Shown here: piece by piece, positions 46,951-58,784 of the stretch
Position numbering within the stretch: position 1 is the stretch's first letter
Layout: every line of letters begins with the position of its first letter
Assembly (NCBI RefSeq): GCF_932526225.1
Contig: NC_064038.1
Coordinates: 12,709,070 to 12,773,069 of the forward strand
Source of the DNA: Nematostella vectensis
Taxonomy: Eukaryota; Cnidaria; Anthozoa; Actiniaria; Edwardsiidae
DNA length: 64,000 nucleotides
Direction: 5' to 3'
The notes under the pieces: model-generated
The model's input: the letters and a program-made list of their open reading frames with translations, nothing else
Told to the model about the DNA's origin: nothing
Databases searched by the model: none
Position numbers and translations under genes: made by a program

Positions 46951-47655
46951 AGTGCATTTGAAAAATAGTGAGTACATAATTAACAATGTTTACCTGCTCA
47001 TTATCAATCCACTCATCAAGAGAATCACGATTATCCATTGGTTCTGCCTGTTTAAGATAAGCAAATTAATATTAAGGGGGTATGATACCCAAGACAACAA
47101 AAATTTTAAGCAAAAGACTTAGCAGTTTTATTATTTCACATATCATTAACCTCATTGAGACTAATCATTCGATACAAATTTTGGGAGTTACTGTTGCTAT
47201 GGTAACCAAGCCACACCCAAAATACATGATTTTAATGCTCTAACGGTAACAGCTCTAGCTCTGAAAGTATAATTGGAACACAAACCAAAGTAAGGATATT
47301 CATTGCTAATACCTCAAACTATGTAATGAACCTAAAATTGCTATATAGTTGACATAAATGGAAAATTATCAAGTAAACAAACAAGAAGCTTATAATTTTA
47401 ACCAGCATTCTTTGGTAAAAAGCCTTCATATTACTAAGCATTGTAAAAATTTAAAGGTTTTTGAGGTTCATTACACTACTACACTATCAATAATTATTCC
47501 TGCCAAATTTCATGCAATAATATTAAAAACACAGGAACTACTGAGTGTTACGCTGAGCCATACATTAACGGAATTAATATTTTGAGAAAAATGCATTTTA
47601 AATTATGAAATAAATAATTCCTTATAATTACAACACCTGCAGCTAAATCAATGCA

Positions 47656-48070
47656 CTAAAATGATCCTGCACAATATCTTGGTCCTTCTTGCTGCTGTTT
47701 CTTGTCTTCCTTCCTCTTCCTTTGACCTCTGAGCACCTTTCTTCTTTTCTTTTGTATGTCTCTCTCCTTGTACTCTGCACCATAAATACGTCCTAAGTCT
47801 AAAGCAGTGCAACCTGAATTAGTATACTTGCCAGCATCTATTTTCAATCGCCTGAAGAGATCTACAACAGTTGCTGATCCTTGATTGAAGTGTGCCACTG
47901 CATCATAAAGTCCAAATTCTAGGACAGGTCGAGCCACAAACACTTCTTTTGGCACACGCTGCCAAATCATTGCATTAAAAGATTCGTTTTGATTCTGTGT
48001 TTTGCCATGTAGGCACTTTTTCAGCAATTCATCATCACTCAGTCTGAGATAGATTGGCTTCATTAAGGCA
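47656..48070 (-). pseudogene. Mutator-like transposase pseudogene, C-terminal part
   Basis: Encodes MKPIYLRLSDDELLKKCLHG, KTQNQNESFNAMIWQRVPK and LEFGLYDAVAHFNQG, the conserved C-terminal blocks of a Mutator-like transposase domain common in cnidarian genomes, then a lysine-rich tail. It is the continuation of 52249-53616, separated by the ISL2EU insertion. Confidence 0.85.
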
Positions 48071-48241
48071 ATAGGCTTACTCGTCGGATCTAAAAATAGA
48101 TTGATGGTGTTGCGCGCAAAGCAGTATGGGATCGAAGTGCGGACAAACATTTCTCTTCTCATCACGCAAGCTGCTGTGAAGGCGGCCTTGAAACTGCATC
48201 TCTGTGTCTCTGTTTTTATCGAAATCTAAGATATAAAGATA

Positions 48242-49864
48242 ATGTACAACATTGAGAATACTAGAAGTAGAGGTGCAACAAAACACTGTGCATGGGGTGT
48301 ATGCAAGTCAGATTCCCGTTATCCAGAAAAGTTACCAGAAGGAACTAACTTTATTCGATTTCCAAAGCCTGGAAATGTCAAGGATGGAATGACAGAGTGG
48401 GAGAAAGGACAACAAATCCTCAAAACCGAGAAGGCAAAAAGGTGGCTTCATGCATGTGGGAGGAAAGATTTTTCGAAAATATCAGATATAAAGAAGGACA
48501 CGTACATATGCACCTTACATTTTATGGAAGGCAAAGGCCCAACGGAAGACCATCCTTACCCGGTCCTTGCAACGCTGACTGAGAAGGAACAAAATCAACG
48601 GGCAACACGGGCAAAGACGAGATCGAGGTCCAGGACGCGCAGGGAAAATCCAATCGAAGAAACTGGTGCCTCGAAAAAACACCAGCAAGAGTCTTCGTGT
48701 TTTCCAGTACCTGGTGATACTGAAGAGCAATCGGAAGATACCAGCGTTTTATTTGAATCAGGACGCCCTGGGCCTAGCAGAGCCTCTCTTGAATCTCAAG
48801 ACCAGGGGCGTACAGACAAAGAAACCCAGACTGTGTACTGTAAGTACACACTAGGAGCAAAAGTAGAGACCACGATCTACAGAAATCGACTTATTCAAGA
48901 AGGCATAGGTTTATTCCCTTCAGAGCAGAAAGAGGTCAATTTAATGTCTTCTGAAATCATAATAGCAGATGACAAAAAGTGCAAATATTTTACAGGGCTT
49001 CACACTGAACAATTTGAGGCTCTATTTGAGTTCTTAGGACCAGCGAAATATGAACTGTCTTACTGGGATGGTCCTGAAAATATTGAAAAAGGGAGCCTTG
49101 CAAGAGGAGAGCCACAGGGTATATCTGTAAAGGAACAGCTTTTTCTCACATTATTGAGACTGCGTAGAGGATTCAACATTGCAACAATTGCTCATATGTA
49201 CAGTATAAGTAATACTGTGGTGAGAAAAATTTTTGTAACATGGATCCAGTTCATGTTTTGCCACTTCAAAGAGTTTGAACATTTAATGTTTCCTAGCAGA
49301 CAAGCTCTGAGGACTTTTTTGCCAAAAGTTTTCCAAAAATTTAAGAATGTGAGATGCTCTGTAGACTGTACGGAATTCTTCTGCCAAACACCAAGCAATT
49401 ATGCACAACAGGGAAACATGTTTTCCTCATATAAGCATCACAACACTATGAAATGTTTAATTGCTGTGACCCCCAATGGCTCTGCTTGCTTCGTGTCTGA
49501 TTTGTTTGAGGGGAGCATTGATGATGTGTCCATTTTTCGGGAAAGTGGAATTCTGAAGCATATTAATCCAGGTGATGCAATACTGGTTGATAAAGGATTT
49601 ACTGTGCAAGATTTATTGTTCAACAAGCAAGCAACAATACATATACCACCATTTCTTGGCAAAAGGGATTGCCTTACAAAAGAAGAAGAACTTGCAACAA
49701 AAAGGATTGCCAAGGCCAGAATCCATGTGGAGAGATTCAACGAAAGACTCAAGAAGTTTAGACTAATAGGAAACATAATCCCATTGAACCTTAGTTCCAT
49801 TGCATCACAGCTTGTATATGTTTCATGTTGTCTTGTTAATTTTCAACCATGTCTCTGTAAATAA
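48242..49864 (+). CDS. THAP-domain DDE transposase of the ISL2EU element
   Basis: An intact ORF of 540 codons starting 170 bp inside the left end. The N-terminal THAP-type zinc finger is visible as CAWGVC, W before HACGRKDF, CTLHF and the following proline (residues about 16-105). A linker of low complexity follows. Then an HTH (QLFLTLLRLRRGFNIATIAH) and a DDE_4-type catalytic domain: SVDCTEFF, the YKHHNTMK block, ILVDKGF, and IHVERFNERLKKF carrying the E. THAP domains bind the element ends and the DDE core cuts and joins DNA. No lesions are seen. Confidence 0.92.
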   Translation: MYNIENTRSRGATKHCAWGVCKSDSRYPEKLPEGTNFIRFPKPGNVKDGMTEWEKGQQILKTEKAKRWLHACGRKDFSKISDIKKDTYICTLHFMEGKGPTEDHPYPVLATLTEKEQNQRATRAKTRSRSRTRRENPIEETGASKKHQQESSCFPVPGDTEEQSEDTSVLFESGRPGPSRASLESQDQGRTDKETQTVYCKYTLGAKVETTIYRNRLIQEGIGLFPSEQKEVNLMSSEIIIADDKKCKYFTGLHTEQFEALFEFLGPAKYELSYWDGPENIEKGSLARGEPQGISVKEQLFLTLLRLRRGFNIATIAHMYSISNTVVRKIFVTWIQFMFCHFKEFEHLMFPSRQALRTFLPKVFQKFKNVRCSVDCTEFFCQTPSNYAQQGNMFSSYKHHNTMKCLIAVTPNGSACFVSDLFEGSIDDVSIFRESGILKHINPGDAILVDKGFTVQDLLFNKQATIHIPPFLGKRDCLTKEEELATKRIAKARIHVERFNERLKKFRLIGNIIPLNLSSIASQLVYVSCCLVNFQPCLCK

Positions 49865-50285
49865 GCAATTAGAGAAGCTGGGAAAGTTTATATGGATTTT
49901 TTTTTTGAAAATAAGTATTTGTTATAAACCTAAAAAGGTTATTATAATGATACATATCAAATATAGATCTATATAGATATATACATTCTCATCAGCAACT
50001 CTATAGATGTGAATAAAATAGTATATAATTATCAAAAAACAAGCACATAAAAGTTTTGGTGTGAACCTGCAATCAGTATTAGGCATCAAAGTATCAAAAA
50101 TATATAGATAATACAAGCAGTTTCAATCTAAAATAACTGGAAGTAGTCCACGTGGCACCTTCATTAGAAAATATTCAGGTACCAAGACTTTTTCCCAGAA
50201 CTCTGAAGTTGCTTTGATGATTTGCATCTGGATGCCACTTTCTGGATAGAATCTCTCAATTGATGGAGGTCCTTTTTGAGAGAAG

Positions 50286-51947
50286 TTACCAGAAGTTACC
50301 AGTTACCAGAAGCTGCAACTGAATCTGGAAATAATACCCATGGCTTCGCTTTAAATGGATTAATCCATCACTTTCAAGTTTGAAGCACTGACGCTGAAGG
50401 GTTTCCTTTGTGCAGTCTTTCCAACCAGAAATTACTTCCTCAACTGTCCTTGTTTTCAATAGTTTTAGACATTTAATTTCCAAAATTCCTGCAGTACCAG
50501 ACTCTTTATCTACAACAAGTCCGTCTGGGCTTGCACCAAGATGAGGATACATTTTGTTAATCCATAACCCAGTTTCTGTTACTGTGTTATCCGTAGCTTT
50601 AACATATGCATCTCGAGCTGCTGGTTCAGCATCAATCCCATACTTCATGTCTGCAGTACAGATGTTTTGCTTAAACCACAATCGTTCATATAGGAATTTG
50701 AAGCAGCGTTGTTTTGCTTCCACCTTGAATGCCAAGACTGCATTCCACAAGGAAACAAGGTAATGGCATTTTGAGGCAGTTACTCTTGGCCAGCGCTCTG
50801 CAAACCATGTTTCATATTTGCTCTGATCCTCTGTACCAGGAACTTGGCAAGATGATTCATGCTCCCCACAAAGCTTATCACTTTGCTCCTGCAAATTTTC
50901 TTTAAACTTTCGCACAAGTAATCTCAAGATACTGAGGTCAGCATCTTCAAGATCAAAATCACTATATTTGATGGCAAGAACTGTTTCCCACATTGAGATT
51001 TCTCCCACACCTGCACTATAACTTTGCAAGTTGGTCACAAACGTATTTTGTAGTACCTCGTCAACCTTACCATGGTATTTTGCTGGCCTAGGGTCCCAAT
51101 TATAAAGTTTTGTTTTCTTTGGTACTTCACTTGGCTTGTATTCTGCTTCATGTAAAGGCTTGGGGTTCTTCTGGCGCTTTTTTCCTCTATTCCATGAGCA
51201 AGGCTCAGATGTCTTTGGAACTTGCACCATATGGCCATCCTCCGAAGAGTAATCATTGATGAATAATAAGAGAGCAGCAACATGAGCACATCTTCCCAAA
51301 GATCTGGCAATGCAATTGCAGCTTGCATGTTGAACAAACCCACTCCCTTTGCTAATCTTGACTTGCACAGACAGAGGGTACTCTTTCCTCATTGAGTGGT
51401 GGACATGGGCTCTGGCAAAGTAATCCTTTGAATTTCCATTGTCTTGAATATTCTCCACAAAACCGCTCTTTAATAAATTTCTGCCCTTTTTTAATGGCTT
51501 GGCAGTCGCAGTGCCACTACTCTCTGTTCCTGATCCTTCACTATCACTCTTGTCCTCATCAGCAAGGTCAAGGAATTCATTCTGAAGAGATTCCACGAGA
51601 TAGTGATACAGATGCCCATAGTTATACATGGCAGGAATATCCTGGGAAGGGAACATCTTCCAGTCAGTGCATAGAGCTTGACTTGATTCATCTTGCAATG
51701 CTCCTTGAGTGTTCAAATTCAGTTTCGAGGCTTTCATTGCATACCATTTTCCACCATCAACTTTCAGATCCACTTTTTTCTGTATCGATAAACAACCTTC
51801 TACCCTCTGAATCAGATCTCTTTTCTTGCCAGTTCTTTTCTCTCCGTGACACTCAAGCCATCGCTTCAATTCAATAACGCTACAGTCCACTGCTGGTTTT
51901 AAAAGTTTGGCACCAGTCAAAATAATTTGGTTGCCCAAACTTGACAT
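50286..51947 (-). CDS. SAP-SWIM-YqaJ nuclease of the ISL2EU element (C-terminus frameshifted)
   Basis: 553 codons from ATG. Domains in order: a SAP-like DNA-binding motif (IELKRWLECHGEKRTGKKRD, residues about 25-50), a SWIM zinc finger (CNCIARSLGRCAH, about 210-225), and a YqaJ-type exonuclease (RVTASKCHYL, KYGIDAEPAARDAY, HLGASPDGLV, GILEIKC). The last two supply the D and E-x-K catalytic residues. The frame ends after LLVTG because a short duplication of GGTAACTTCT-like sequence at 50,286-50,315 shifts it. The expected C-terminal block (FWEKVLVPEYF) continues in another frame to about 50,130. The core is complete, but the tail may be lost. Confidence 0.88.
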   Translation of the reverse strand: MSSLGNQIILTGAKLLKPAVDCSVIELKRWLECHGEKRTGKKRDLIQRVEGCLSIQKKVDLKVDGGKWYAMKASKLNLNTQGALQDESSQALCTDWKMFPSQDIPAMYNYGHLYHYLVESLQNEFLDLADEDKSDSEGSGTESSGTATAKPLKKGRNLLKSGFVENIQDNGNSKDYFARAHVHHSMRKEYPLSVQVKISKGSGFVQHASCNCIARSLGRCAHVAALLLFINDYSSEDGHMVQVPKTSEPCSWNRGKKRQKNPKPLHEAEYKPSEVPKKTKLYNWDPRPAKYHGKVDEVLQNTFVTNLQSYSAGVGEISMWETVLAIKYSDFDLEDADLSILRLLVRKFKENLQEQSDKLCGEHESSCQVPGTEDQSKYETWFAERWPRVTASKCHYLVSLWNAVLAFKVEAKQRCFKFLYERLWFKQNICTADMKYGIDAEPAARDAYVKATDNTVTETGLWINKMYPHLGASPDGLVVDKESGTAGILEIKCLKLLKTRTVEEVISGWKDCTKETLQRQCFKLESDGLIHLKRSHGYYFQIQLQLLVTGNFW

Positions 51948-52248
51948 GACGGCCTAAAAATATCGATGGCCTAAAAAGCAGCAGTCCAGGTTTGCGCAAA
52001 CAATCGCCGATTACTGTAGGTAATATTAACCAACAGTTCTATAAATATATGTACAATGTTCAGAACGATGTTTTAACAGAAACAGTTCCCGAATAATATA
52101 GCCGAATCAATAATCAAAGCAGGAAAGAAACGACAGAAACACCTATTAATAACATTCATTTTTTGGCAGCCAAGGCGATGTTTGTCCGCATTCCGATCCC
52201 GCGATGCTTTGCAGGGGGAATTGTGACGTATGTGGCGTGAAGCCCTAT

Positions 52249-53616
52249 TATGTCTTTAGGTAAGCCAGAACCATGCTTGAAGGTCTTGGTCTTATTTGCA
52301 CTGTCCCTCTTATAACCACACCAACTATTTGGTCCATCAGGACAATAGTCATGAAGAACTACCTTGTCATTAGATGCACAGTGAAATAAGGTGGCATAAA
52401 TAGCTTTCTTCATTCCTTTCAGGTCATCGAGATTTGATCGTATGGCAATGCCATAATAGTTTTGCAGTTTGTCTATCATGGCATCAGTCAACTTTTCCTT
52501 TCCTCCAATTCCCGCATTTGTTTTTTTCAATTTCCGCAGTGCTGTTCCCATCCTCTTTTGAACGTGTCCAACGCATTCTTTTTTTCTACAACTACATTAT
52601 CATCTTCATAAATATGTTCAACTTCAGTATGGCTCTTAGAATCACCATCAGCATAAAGTTCAGAGTATCTGAGCTTGTGTTTATCAATGGAGCGGCTGAA
52701 CAGGCGACTAGCTCCAACCGACTCCATGCCAGGGGCAGAGCCATGGTAGTTGGCATTGCACTTGAAGCTGTGCTCTGCCCACCATGTTTTGTAGGCCATA
52801 CTCTCTTTGTCAAGATTTGGATGCTGCTGACATTGCTTGCATGACTGGGACAGGGCTTCAGTGTCCAAGACCTTTCCATTATCCATGGAAATGACTGTGA
52901 CGCATCCATTTTTTGAGCAAAACCCTCTTTTTTGCTATGTACCATCACATGATACCCCACAATTTACAATATCATCTGCACTAGCAGCTTTCTGATCTTT
53001 AATTTCAATGGCTGCTCTCTTCATTGTTTCATTAGCAATAGCTTTAATATGCTTACTAATAGTTTTTGAGTTTTTGGAATATGCTCGTGCGGTTAGAGGT
53101 GGCGGCATGTTCATCAAGGTACAAAACCTTTTTGCTCCACTGTGGCCTTTACCAAGCGATCGCATGGAATAAACCAGGCGCCTGTTTACTTCATAACTCT
53201 TCGCTTGCTTTTCGAAGTGAAAAACTCTGTTTTCCAGCCACACGAAGAACACAATAGCCCAAGACTGGAAGCACAGCCTTTCCTTTGAAGTTGATTTTCC
53301 ATAACGTAAGACTGGAATCGGCACACTCACTGCAGCGAAGAGAATACAATATCTCACTGAGTATTTCCATATCAATGAGCCTGTATCCAGTGATAAAAGG
53401 TTCCCCTGATTGTTCTTGGAAAGATGTAGACAATTTTGGGACGTCTTTAGATAGTTTTTTAGACGAAACAGATCGCCTAGAGGACGTGTTGACATCAACA
53501 CGTGTCTCGTCGACATCGTCTTTCTTGGCTATTTTCGGCAACGTTTCTTGCAATTTTGTGTGCTGATTGCCCGAGAATCTTCTCTTTGGTCGTCTAACAC
53601 TTCGATTTTTAGGCAT
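52249..53616 (-). pseudogene. Mutator-like transposase pseudogene, N-terminal part
   Basis: Starts at ATG (MPKNRSVRRPKRRF) with the expected blocks SYEVNRRLVYSMRSLGKG, FCTLMNMPPP, VSCDGT, NGKVLDTEALSQSC, NYHGSAPGMESVGA and LRYSELYADGDSKS. Three lesions: a frameshift near 53,200, a stop (TAG in place of the tryptophan codon after DGT) at 52,935-52,937, and a frameshift in an A run near 52,578. The ISL2EU element then splits the gene at 52,247. Such proteins resemble transposases of Mutator-like elements; this one is dead. Confidence 0.87.
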
Positions 53617-54249
53617 AATAGACTTCTTATGATGAGATTTAGAGACTTTAGAAGATATTAAACGTATAACGATCGAGAAACTTGGAAGAAATTGTAAATA
53701 CTAGTTGTTTTAAAAGGGTTAGTTGTATAGTCCTCATTGATAATTTCACTTAACAGAAAGACTAGTTTCGTACTCACAGACCGCAGAAACCAATTCATCA
53801 TCGAAAAAGTCTTCTGCAGCTTTTAACAGTTCATCGTCTAAATCTGTACTCATAAGCTTTTGCTAGAAAAAAATGTAAAGAATTATAATTATAAATAGGT
53901 ATGACTAATAATCAAAACTTATGTTTCACGATTTAACTTACCAAGTTTTCCTTTTGAAGAGTATAATTAACAAGTAGGGGTTTTGAATGACTTTAATACA
54001 GCTTACCATATTATCATCTATGGAGAAGGGAAGGCATGTATTTTGCACCGTAATATGCTCGCTTTGAGCGATTGTGTAAGTGATACCGTGTCTTTAGGGG
54101 TATTTAGAGTGGGAGTTATGAGTAAAAGGAGAATGTGAGTGTTGGTAACAAGTAATCTCCGTGTATGAGCTGGGATAAGATACTAACCAAGTTTTGATGT
54201 GGAAGTACATGGGCAATAAGCCTGTCTTAAGCCACCTGAATCTCTTCTG
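53617..54249. other. Intergenic, possible upstream exon region
   Basis: A short minus-strand stretch (53,770-53,850) reads VCTDLDDELLKAAEDFFDDE, an acidic N-terminal-like peptide starting at an ATG. It could be a first exon upstream of the Mutator-like gene, but this is unproven. Confidence 0.3.
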
Positions 54250-54250
54250 G

Positions 54251-54348
54251 GTCCTTGAACTTCTGCTGCAGCCATCTGCTCCCGAAAGAATCATGTTCAC
54301 CTCTACAGGCTTATTATAAATCAACCGCACTGTATTAGCCTGGCACAC
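54251..54348 (-). CDS. Possible terminal exon of the amplified gene
   Basis: Only the leftmost unit continues past the repeat edge: the frame reads VNMILSGADGCSRSSRTQKR and on into unique sequence below 54,250. In the other units this exon is cut by the spacer. The acceptor choice is uncertain and no domain is recognised. Confidence 0.35.
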
Positions 54349-54875
54349 GTAAGGCCATAAGCACTATGGCATTTAAATTTGTACCTTTTGCTCGTCTTCT
54401 TCTTCTTCCTTTACATCGTCCTTCTCATCCTGCTCGTCCACCTCAAGGGCGCCAGGGGTATCACACTGGGCAGAGACATATAACTTGACAAATTCAGAGG
54501 TCGAGCAATGGGGTTAGGTGCTCAGGCAATTGCCAAACGTCTTACCTGGCTGGTCGCTCCCTCGATGGGTGGTGCAGCATTGGGGATGGTCAGGACGGGG
54601 TCAGTCTAAACACAGAAAGACAACAGATTTAATTCAAAGTCCTGCAATCTATTACATGCTCGTGCATGTTACCTCGAGCAAGTTTCGTGCGTCCTACCTG
54701 GCAAGTTGTGTTGCAGCTTTCTAGCCCGGTCGGAAAGGGGTCAGTCGTCCTACTTGGCAGGCAGCCTCCTTCGAAGCCACAGTGAGAATGACGATGGGGA
54801 TGGGATCAGTCTAGACACAAACACAACGCAATCGGTTAAATTGATTTACGGTTTTTATAGTGTCGAGTGACTTAC

Positions 54876-55258
54876 CTTGATCCCAAGGCCCTGTTTTGCA
54901 TTTGCCTTCCGGCGACGAAGACAACGAAGATCGTCGTTCGGTGGCGCGATCAGCTGTAGCGGCTGCTTGGCACTTGACCTCTTCAGCCTACTTCTTTGAA
55001 GTTCATCAAAAATGACCGGGTGGGTCATGGGCAAGTTCCTGCCCGTTCGTTGCTTGAACATCAAGCCAAGCCCCTTCAGTGCAGTGCAATCTCCACACTG
55101 CACTCGTCCTGCTCATCAAGCATACGTTCCTCATCGTTGAGCAGGAACGAGAAGTGGGTATATGCCCTGAGGACATCCTCCTGCCATTTCTCATCCGAAC
55201 TGGCGCTCCATCCATCTCTCTCAAAGTGGCCATGGGCGAAGTCATCAAGATTGTCCAT
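54876..55258 (-). pseudogene. Amplified gene exon, unit 1 (frameshifted)
   Basis: Same 378-nt exon as in unit 4 plus a 5-bp CAGTG duplication near 55,078 that shifts the frame after VEIALH. Donor GTAAGT and the T-rich acceptor TTTTAAG are intact. Confidence 0.75.
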
Positions 55259-56053
55259 TCTCTTAAAACAAATATTCATTTTTCATCTACTTCATATGAG
55301 CTTTATTCCTATTATTCTTTATTATAATATAAAAAGATATATTATATGATAAATCATCTAAATTAATTATGAATTATTATTAATTTGTTTTTGAAACAGT
55401 GCATTTTAGGCACTGGATGTTAATGGTCCTTGAACTTCTGCTGCAGCCATCTGCTCCCGAAAGAATCATGTTCACCTCTACAGGCTTATTATAAATCAAC
55501 CGCACTATATTAGCCTGGCACACGTAATGCCATAAGCACTATGGCATTTAAATTTGTACCTTTTGCTCGTCTTCTTCTTCTTCTTCCTTTACATCGTCCT
55601 TCTCATCCTGCTCGTCCACCTCAAGGGCGCCAGGGGTATCACACTGGGCAGAGACATATAACTTGACAAATTCAGAGGTCGAGCAATGGGGTTAGGTGCT
55701 CAGGCAATTGCCAAACGTCTTACCTGGCTGGTCGCTCCCTCGATGGGTGGTGCAGCATTGGGGATGGTCAGGACGGGGTCAGTCTAAACACAGAAAGACA
55801 ACAGATTTAATTCAAAGTCCTGCAATCTATTACATGCTCGTGCATGTTACCTCGAGCAAGTTTCGTGCGTCCTACCTGGCAAGTTGTGTTGCAGCTTTCT
55901 AGCCCGGTCGGAAAGGGGTCAGTCGTCCTACTTGGCAGGCAGCCTCCTCCGAAGCCACAGTGAGAATGACGATGGGGATGGGATCAGTCTAGACACAAAC
56001 ACAACGCAATCGGTTAAATTGATTTACGGTTTTTATAGTGTCGAGTGACTTAC

Positions 56054-56436
56054 CTTGATCCCAAGGCCCTGTTTTGCATTTGCCTTCCGGCGACGAAGAC
56101 AACGAAGATCGTCGTTCGGTGGCGCGATCAGCTGTAGCGGCTGCTTGGCACTTGACCTCTTCAGCCTACTTCTTTGAAGTTCATCAAAAATGACCGGGTG
56201 GGTCATGGGCAAGTTCCTGCCCGTTCGTTGCTTGAACATCAAGCCAAGCCCCTTCAGTGCAGTGCAATCTCCACACTGCACTCGTCCTGCTCATCAAGCA
56301 TACGTTCCTCATCGTTGAGCGGGAACGAGAAGTGGGTATATGCCCTGAGGACATCCTCCTGCCATTTCTCATCCGAACTGGCGCTCCATCCATCTCTCTC
56401 AAAGTGGCCATGGGCGAAGTCATCAAGATTGTCCAT
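56054..56436 (-). pseudogene. Amplified gene exon, unit 2 (frameshifted)
   Basis: 383 nt carrying the same 5-bp duplication as unit 1. Confidence 0.75.
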
Positions 56437-57236
56437 TCTCTTAAAACAAATATTCATTTTTCATCTACTTCATATGAGCTTTATTCCTATTATTCTTTAT
56501 TATAATATAAAAAGATATATTATATGATAAATCATCTAAATTAATTATGAATTATTATTAATTTGTTTTTGAAACAGTGCATTTTAGGCACTGGATGTTA
56601 ATGGCCCTTGAACTTCTGCTGCAGCCATCTGCTCCCGAAAGAATCATGTTCACCTCTACAGGCTTATTATAAATCAACCGCACTATATTAGCCTGGCACA
56701 CGTAAGGCCATAAGCACTATGGCATTTAAATTTGTACCTTTTGCTCGTCTTCTTCTTCTTCTTCTTCCTTTACATCGTCCTTCTCATCCTGCTCGTCCAC
56801 CTCAAGGGCGCCAGGGGTATCACACTGGGCAGAGACATATAACTTGACAAATTCAGAGGTCGAGCAATGGGGTTAGGTGCTCAGGCAATTGCCAAACGTC
56901 TTACCTGGCTGGTCGCTCCCTCGATGGGTGGTGCAGCATTGGGGATGGTCAGGACGGGGTCAGTCTAAACACAGAAAGACAACAGATTTAATTCAAAGTC
57001 CTGCAATCTATTACATGCTCGTGCATGTTACCTCGAGCAAGTTTCGTGCGTCCTACCTGGCAAGTTGTGTTGCAGCTTTCTAGCCCGGTCGGAAAGGGGT
57101 CAGTCGTCCTACTTGGCAGGCAGCCTCCTTCGAAGCCACAGTGAGAATGACGATGGGGATGGGATCAGTCTAGACACAGAAACACAACGCAATCGGTTAA
57201 ATTGATTTACGGTTTTTATAGTGTCGAGTGACTTAC

Positions 57237-57619
57237 CTTGATCCCAAGGCCCTGTTTTGCATTTGCCTTCCGGCGACGAAGACAACGAAGATCGTCGTTC
57301 GGTGGCGCGATCAGCTGTAGCGGCTGCTTGGCACTTGACCTCTTCAGCCTACTTCTTTGAAGTTCATCAAAAATGACCAGGTGGGTCATGGGCAAGTTCC
57401 TGCCCGTTCGTTGCTTGAACATCAAGCCAAGCCCCTTCAGTGCAGTGCAATCTCCACACTGCACTCGTCCTGCTTATCAAGCATACGTTCCTCATCGTTG
57501 AGCAGGAACGAGAAGTGGGTATATGCCCTGAGGACATCCTCCTGCCATTTCTCATCCGAACTGGCGCTCCATCCATCTCTCTCAAAGTGGCCATGGGCGA
57601 AGTCATCAAGATTGTCCAT
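57237..57619 (-). pseudogene. Amplified gene exon, unit 3 (frameshifted)
   Basis: 383 nt with the same 5-bp duplication. Because all three units share it, the lesion predates their amplification. Confidence 0.75.
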
Positions 57620-58283
57620 TCTCTTAAAACAAATATTCATTTTTCATCTACTTCATATGAGCTTTATTCCTATTATTCTTTATTATAATATAAAAAGATA
57701 TATTATATGATAAATCATCTAAATTAATTATGAATTATTATTAATTTGTTTTTGAAACAGTGCATTTTAGGCACTGGATGTTAATGGTCCTTGAACTTCT
57801 GCTGCAGCCATCTGCTCCCGAAAGAATCATGTTCACCTCTACAGGCTTATTATAAATCAACCGCACTATATTAGCCTGGCACACGTAAGGCCATAAGCAC
57901 TATGGCATTTAAATTTGTACCTTTTGCTCGTCTTCTTCTTCCTTTTCATCGTCCTTCTCATCCTTCATCTCGTCCACCTCAAGGGCGCCAGGGGTATCAC
58001 ACTGGGCAGAGACATATAACTTGGTAAATTCAGAGGTCGAGCAATGGGGTTAGGTGCTCAGGCAATTGCCAAACGTCTTACCTGGCTGGTCGCTCCCTCG
58101 ATGGGTGCATTGGTGATGGTCAGGACGGGGTCAGTCTAAACACAGAAAGACAACAGATTTAATTTAAAGTCCTGCAATCTATTACGTGCTCGTGCAGGTT
58201 TCCTCGAGCAAGTTTCGTGCGTCCTACCTGGCAAGTTGCGTTGAAGCTTTCTAGCCCGGTCGGAAAGGGGTCAGTCGTCCTAC

Positions 58284-58784
58284 CTGGCAGGCAGCCTCCT
58301 TCGAAGCCACAGTGGGGATGACGATGGGGATGGGATCAGTCTAGACACAGAAACACAACGCAATCGGTTAAATTGATTTACGGTTTTGTAGTGTCGAGTG
58401 ACTTACCTTGATCCCAAGGCCCTGTTTTGCATTTGCCTTCCGGCGACGAAGACGACGAAGAGCGTCGGTCGGTGGCGCGATCAGCTGTAGCGGCTGCTTG
58501 GCACTTGACCTCTTCAGCCTTTTACTTTGAAGTTCATCAAAAATGACCGGGTGGGTCATGGGCAAGTTCCTGCCCGTTCGTTGCTTGAACATCAAGTCAA
58601 GCCCCTTTAGTGCAATCTCCACACTGCACTCGTCCTGCTGGTCAAACATACGTTCCTCATCGTTGAGCAGGAACGAGAAGTGGGTATATGCCCTGAGGAC
58701 ATCCTCCTGCCATTTCTCATCCGAACTGGCGCTCCATCCATCTCTCTCGAAGTGGCCATGAGCGAAGTCATCAAGATTGTCCAT
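58284..58784 (-). CDS. Unrecognised gene, unit 4 exons (intact)
   Basis: Exon 58407-58784 is open for 126 codons from ATG (MDNLDDFAHGHFERDGW) to GLGIK at the donor GTAAGT. It includes ALKGLDLMFKQRTGRNLPMT and a basic RRLRRRK stretch. A 57-nt phase-0 exon follows at 58284-58340 (TDPIPIVIPTVASKEAACQ). Similar small phase-0 exons occur further left in each unit: TDPVLTI...GATSQ near 58,080-58,135, and CDTPGALEVDE plus an acidic E/D/K tail near 57,920-58,000. I do not recognise the family. The charged composition suggests a nuclear protein, but that is only inference. Confidence 0.5.

Larger units (their letters stand above)
48073..52246. mobile_element. ISL2EU-type transposon inserted in the Mutator-like gene
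   Basis: 4174 bp. Ends are AGGCTTAC (left) and GTGAAGCCCT (right), with imperfect inverted repeats running inward about 75-80 bp. The best block is ATGTTTGTCCGCA and its complement, at about 48,140 and 52,180. A 2-bp AT flanks each side (48071-48072, 52247-52248). Removing it rejoins the interrupted gene in frame between GLPKDI and ALMKPIYL. The two genes inside, a THAP-DDE transposase and a YqaJ nuclease, are the pair described for ISL2EU elements. Confidence 0.88.

Noticed and set aside
47656-52249. A 4.2-kb intron of the Mutator-like gene containing two nested genes.
   Set aside because: Matching inverted ends, a 2-bp AT duplication and exact in-frame rejoining fit transposon insertion better. 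The host gene is also dead by other lesions.
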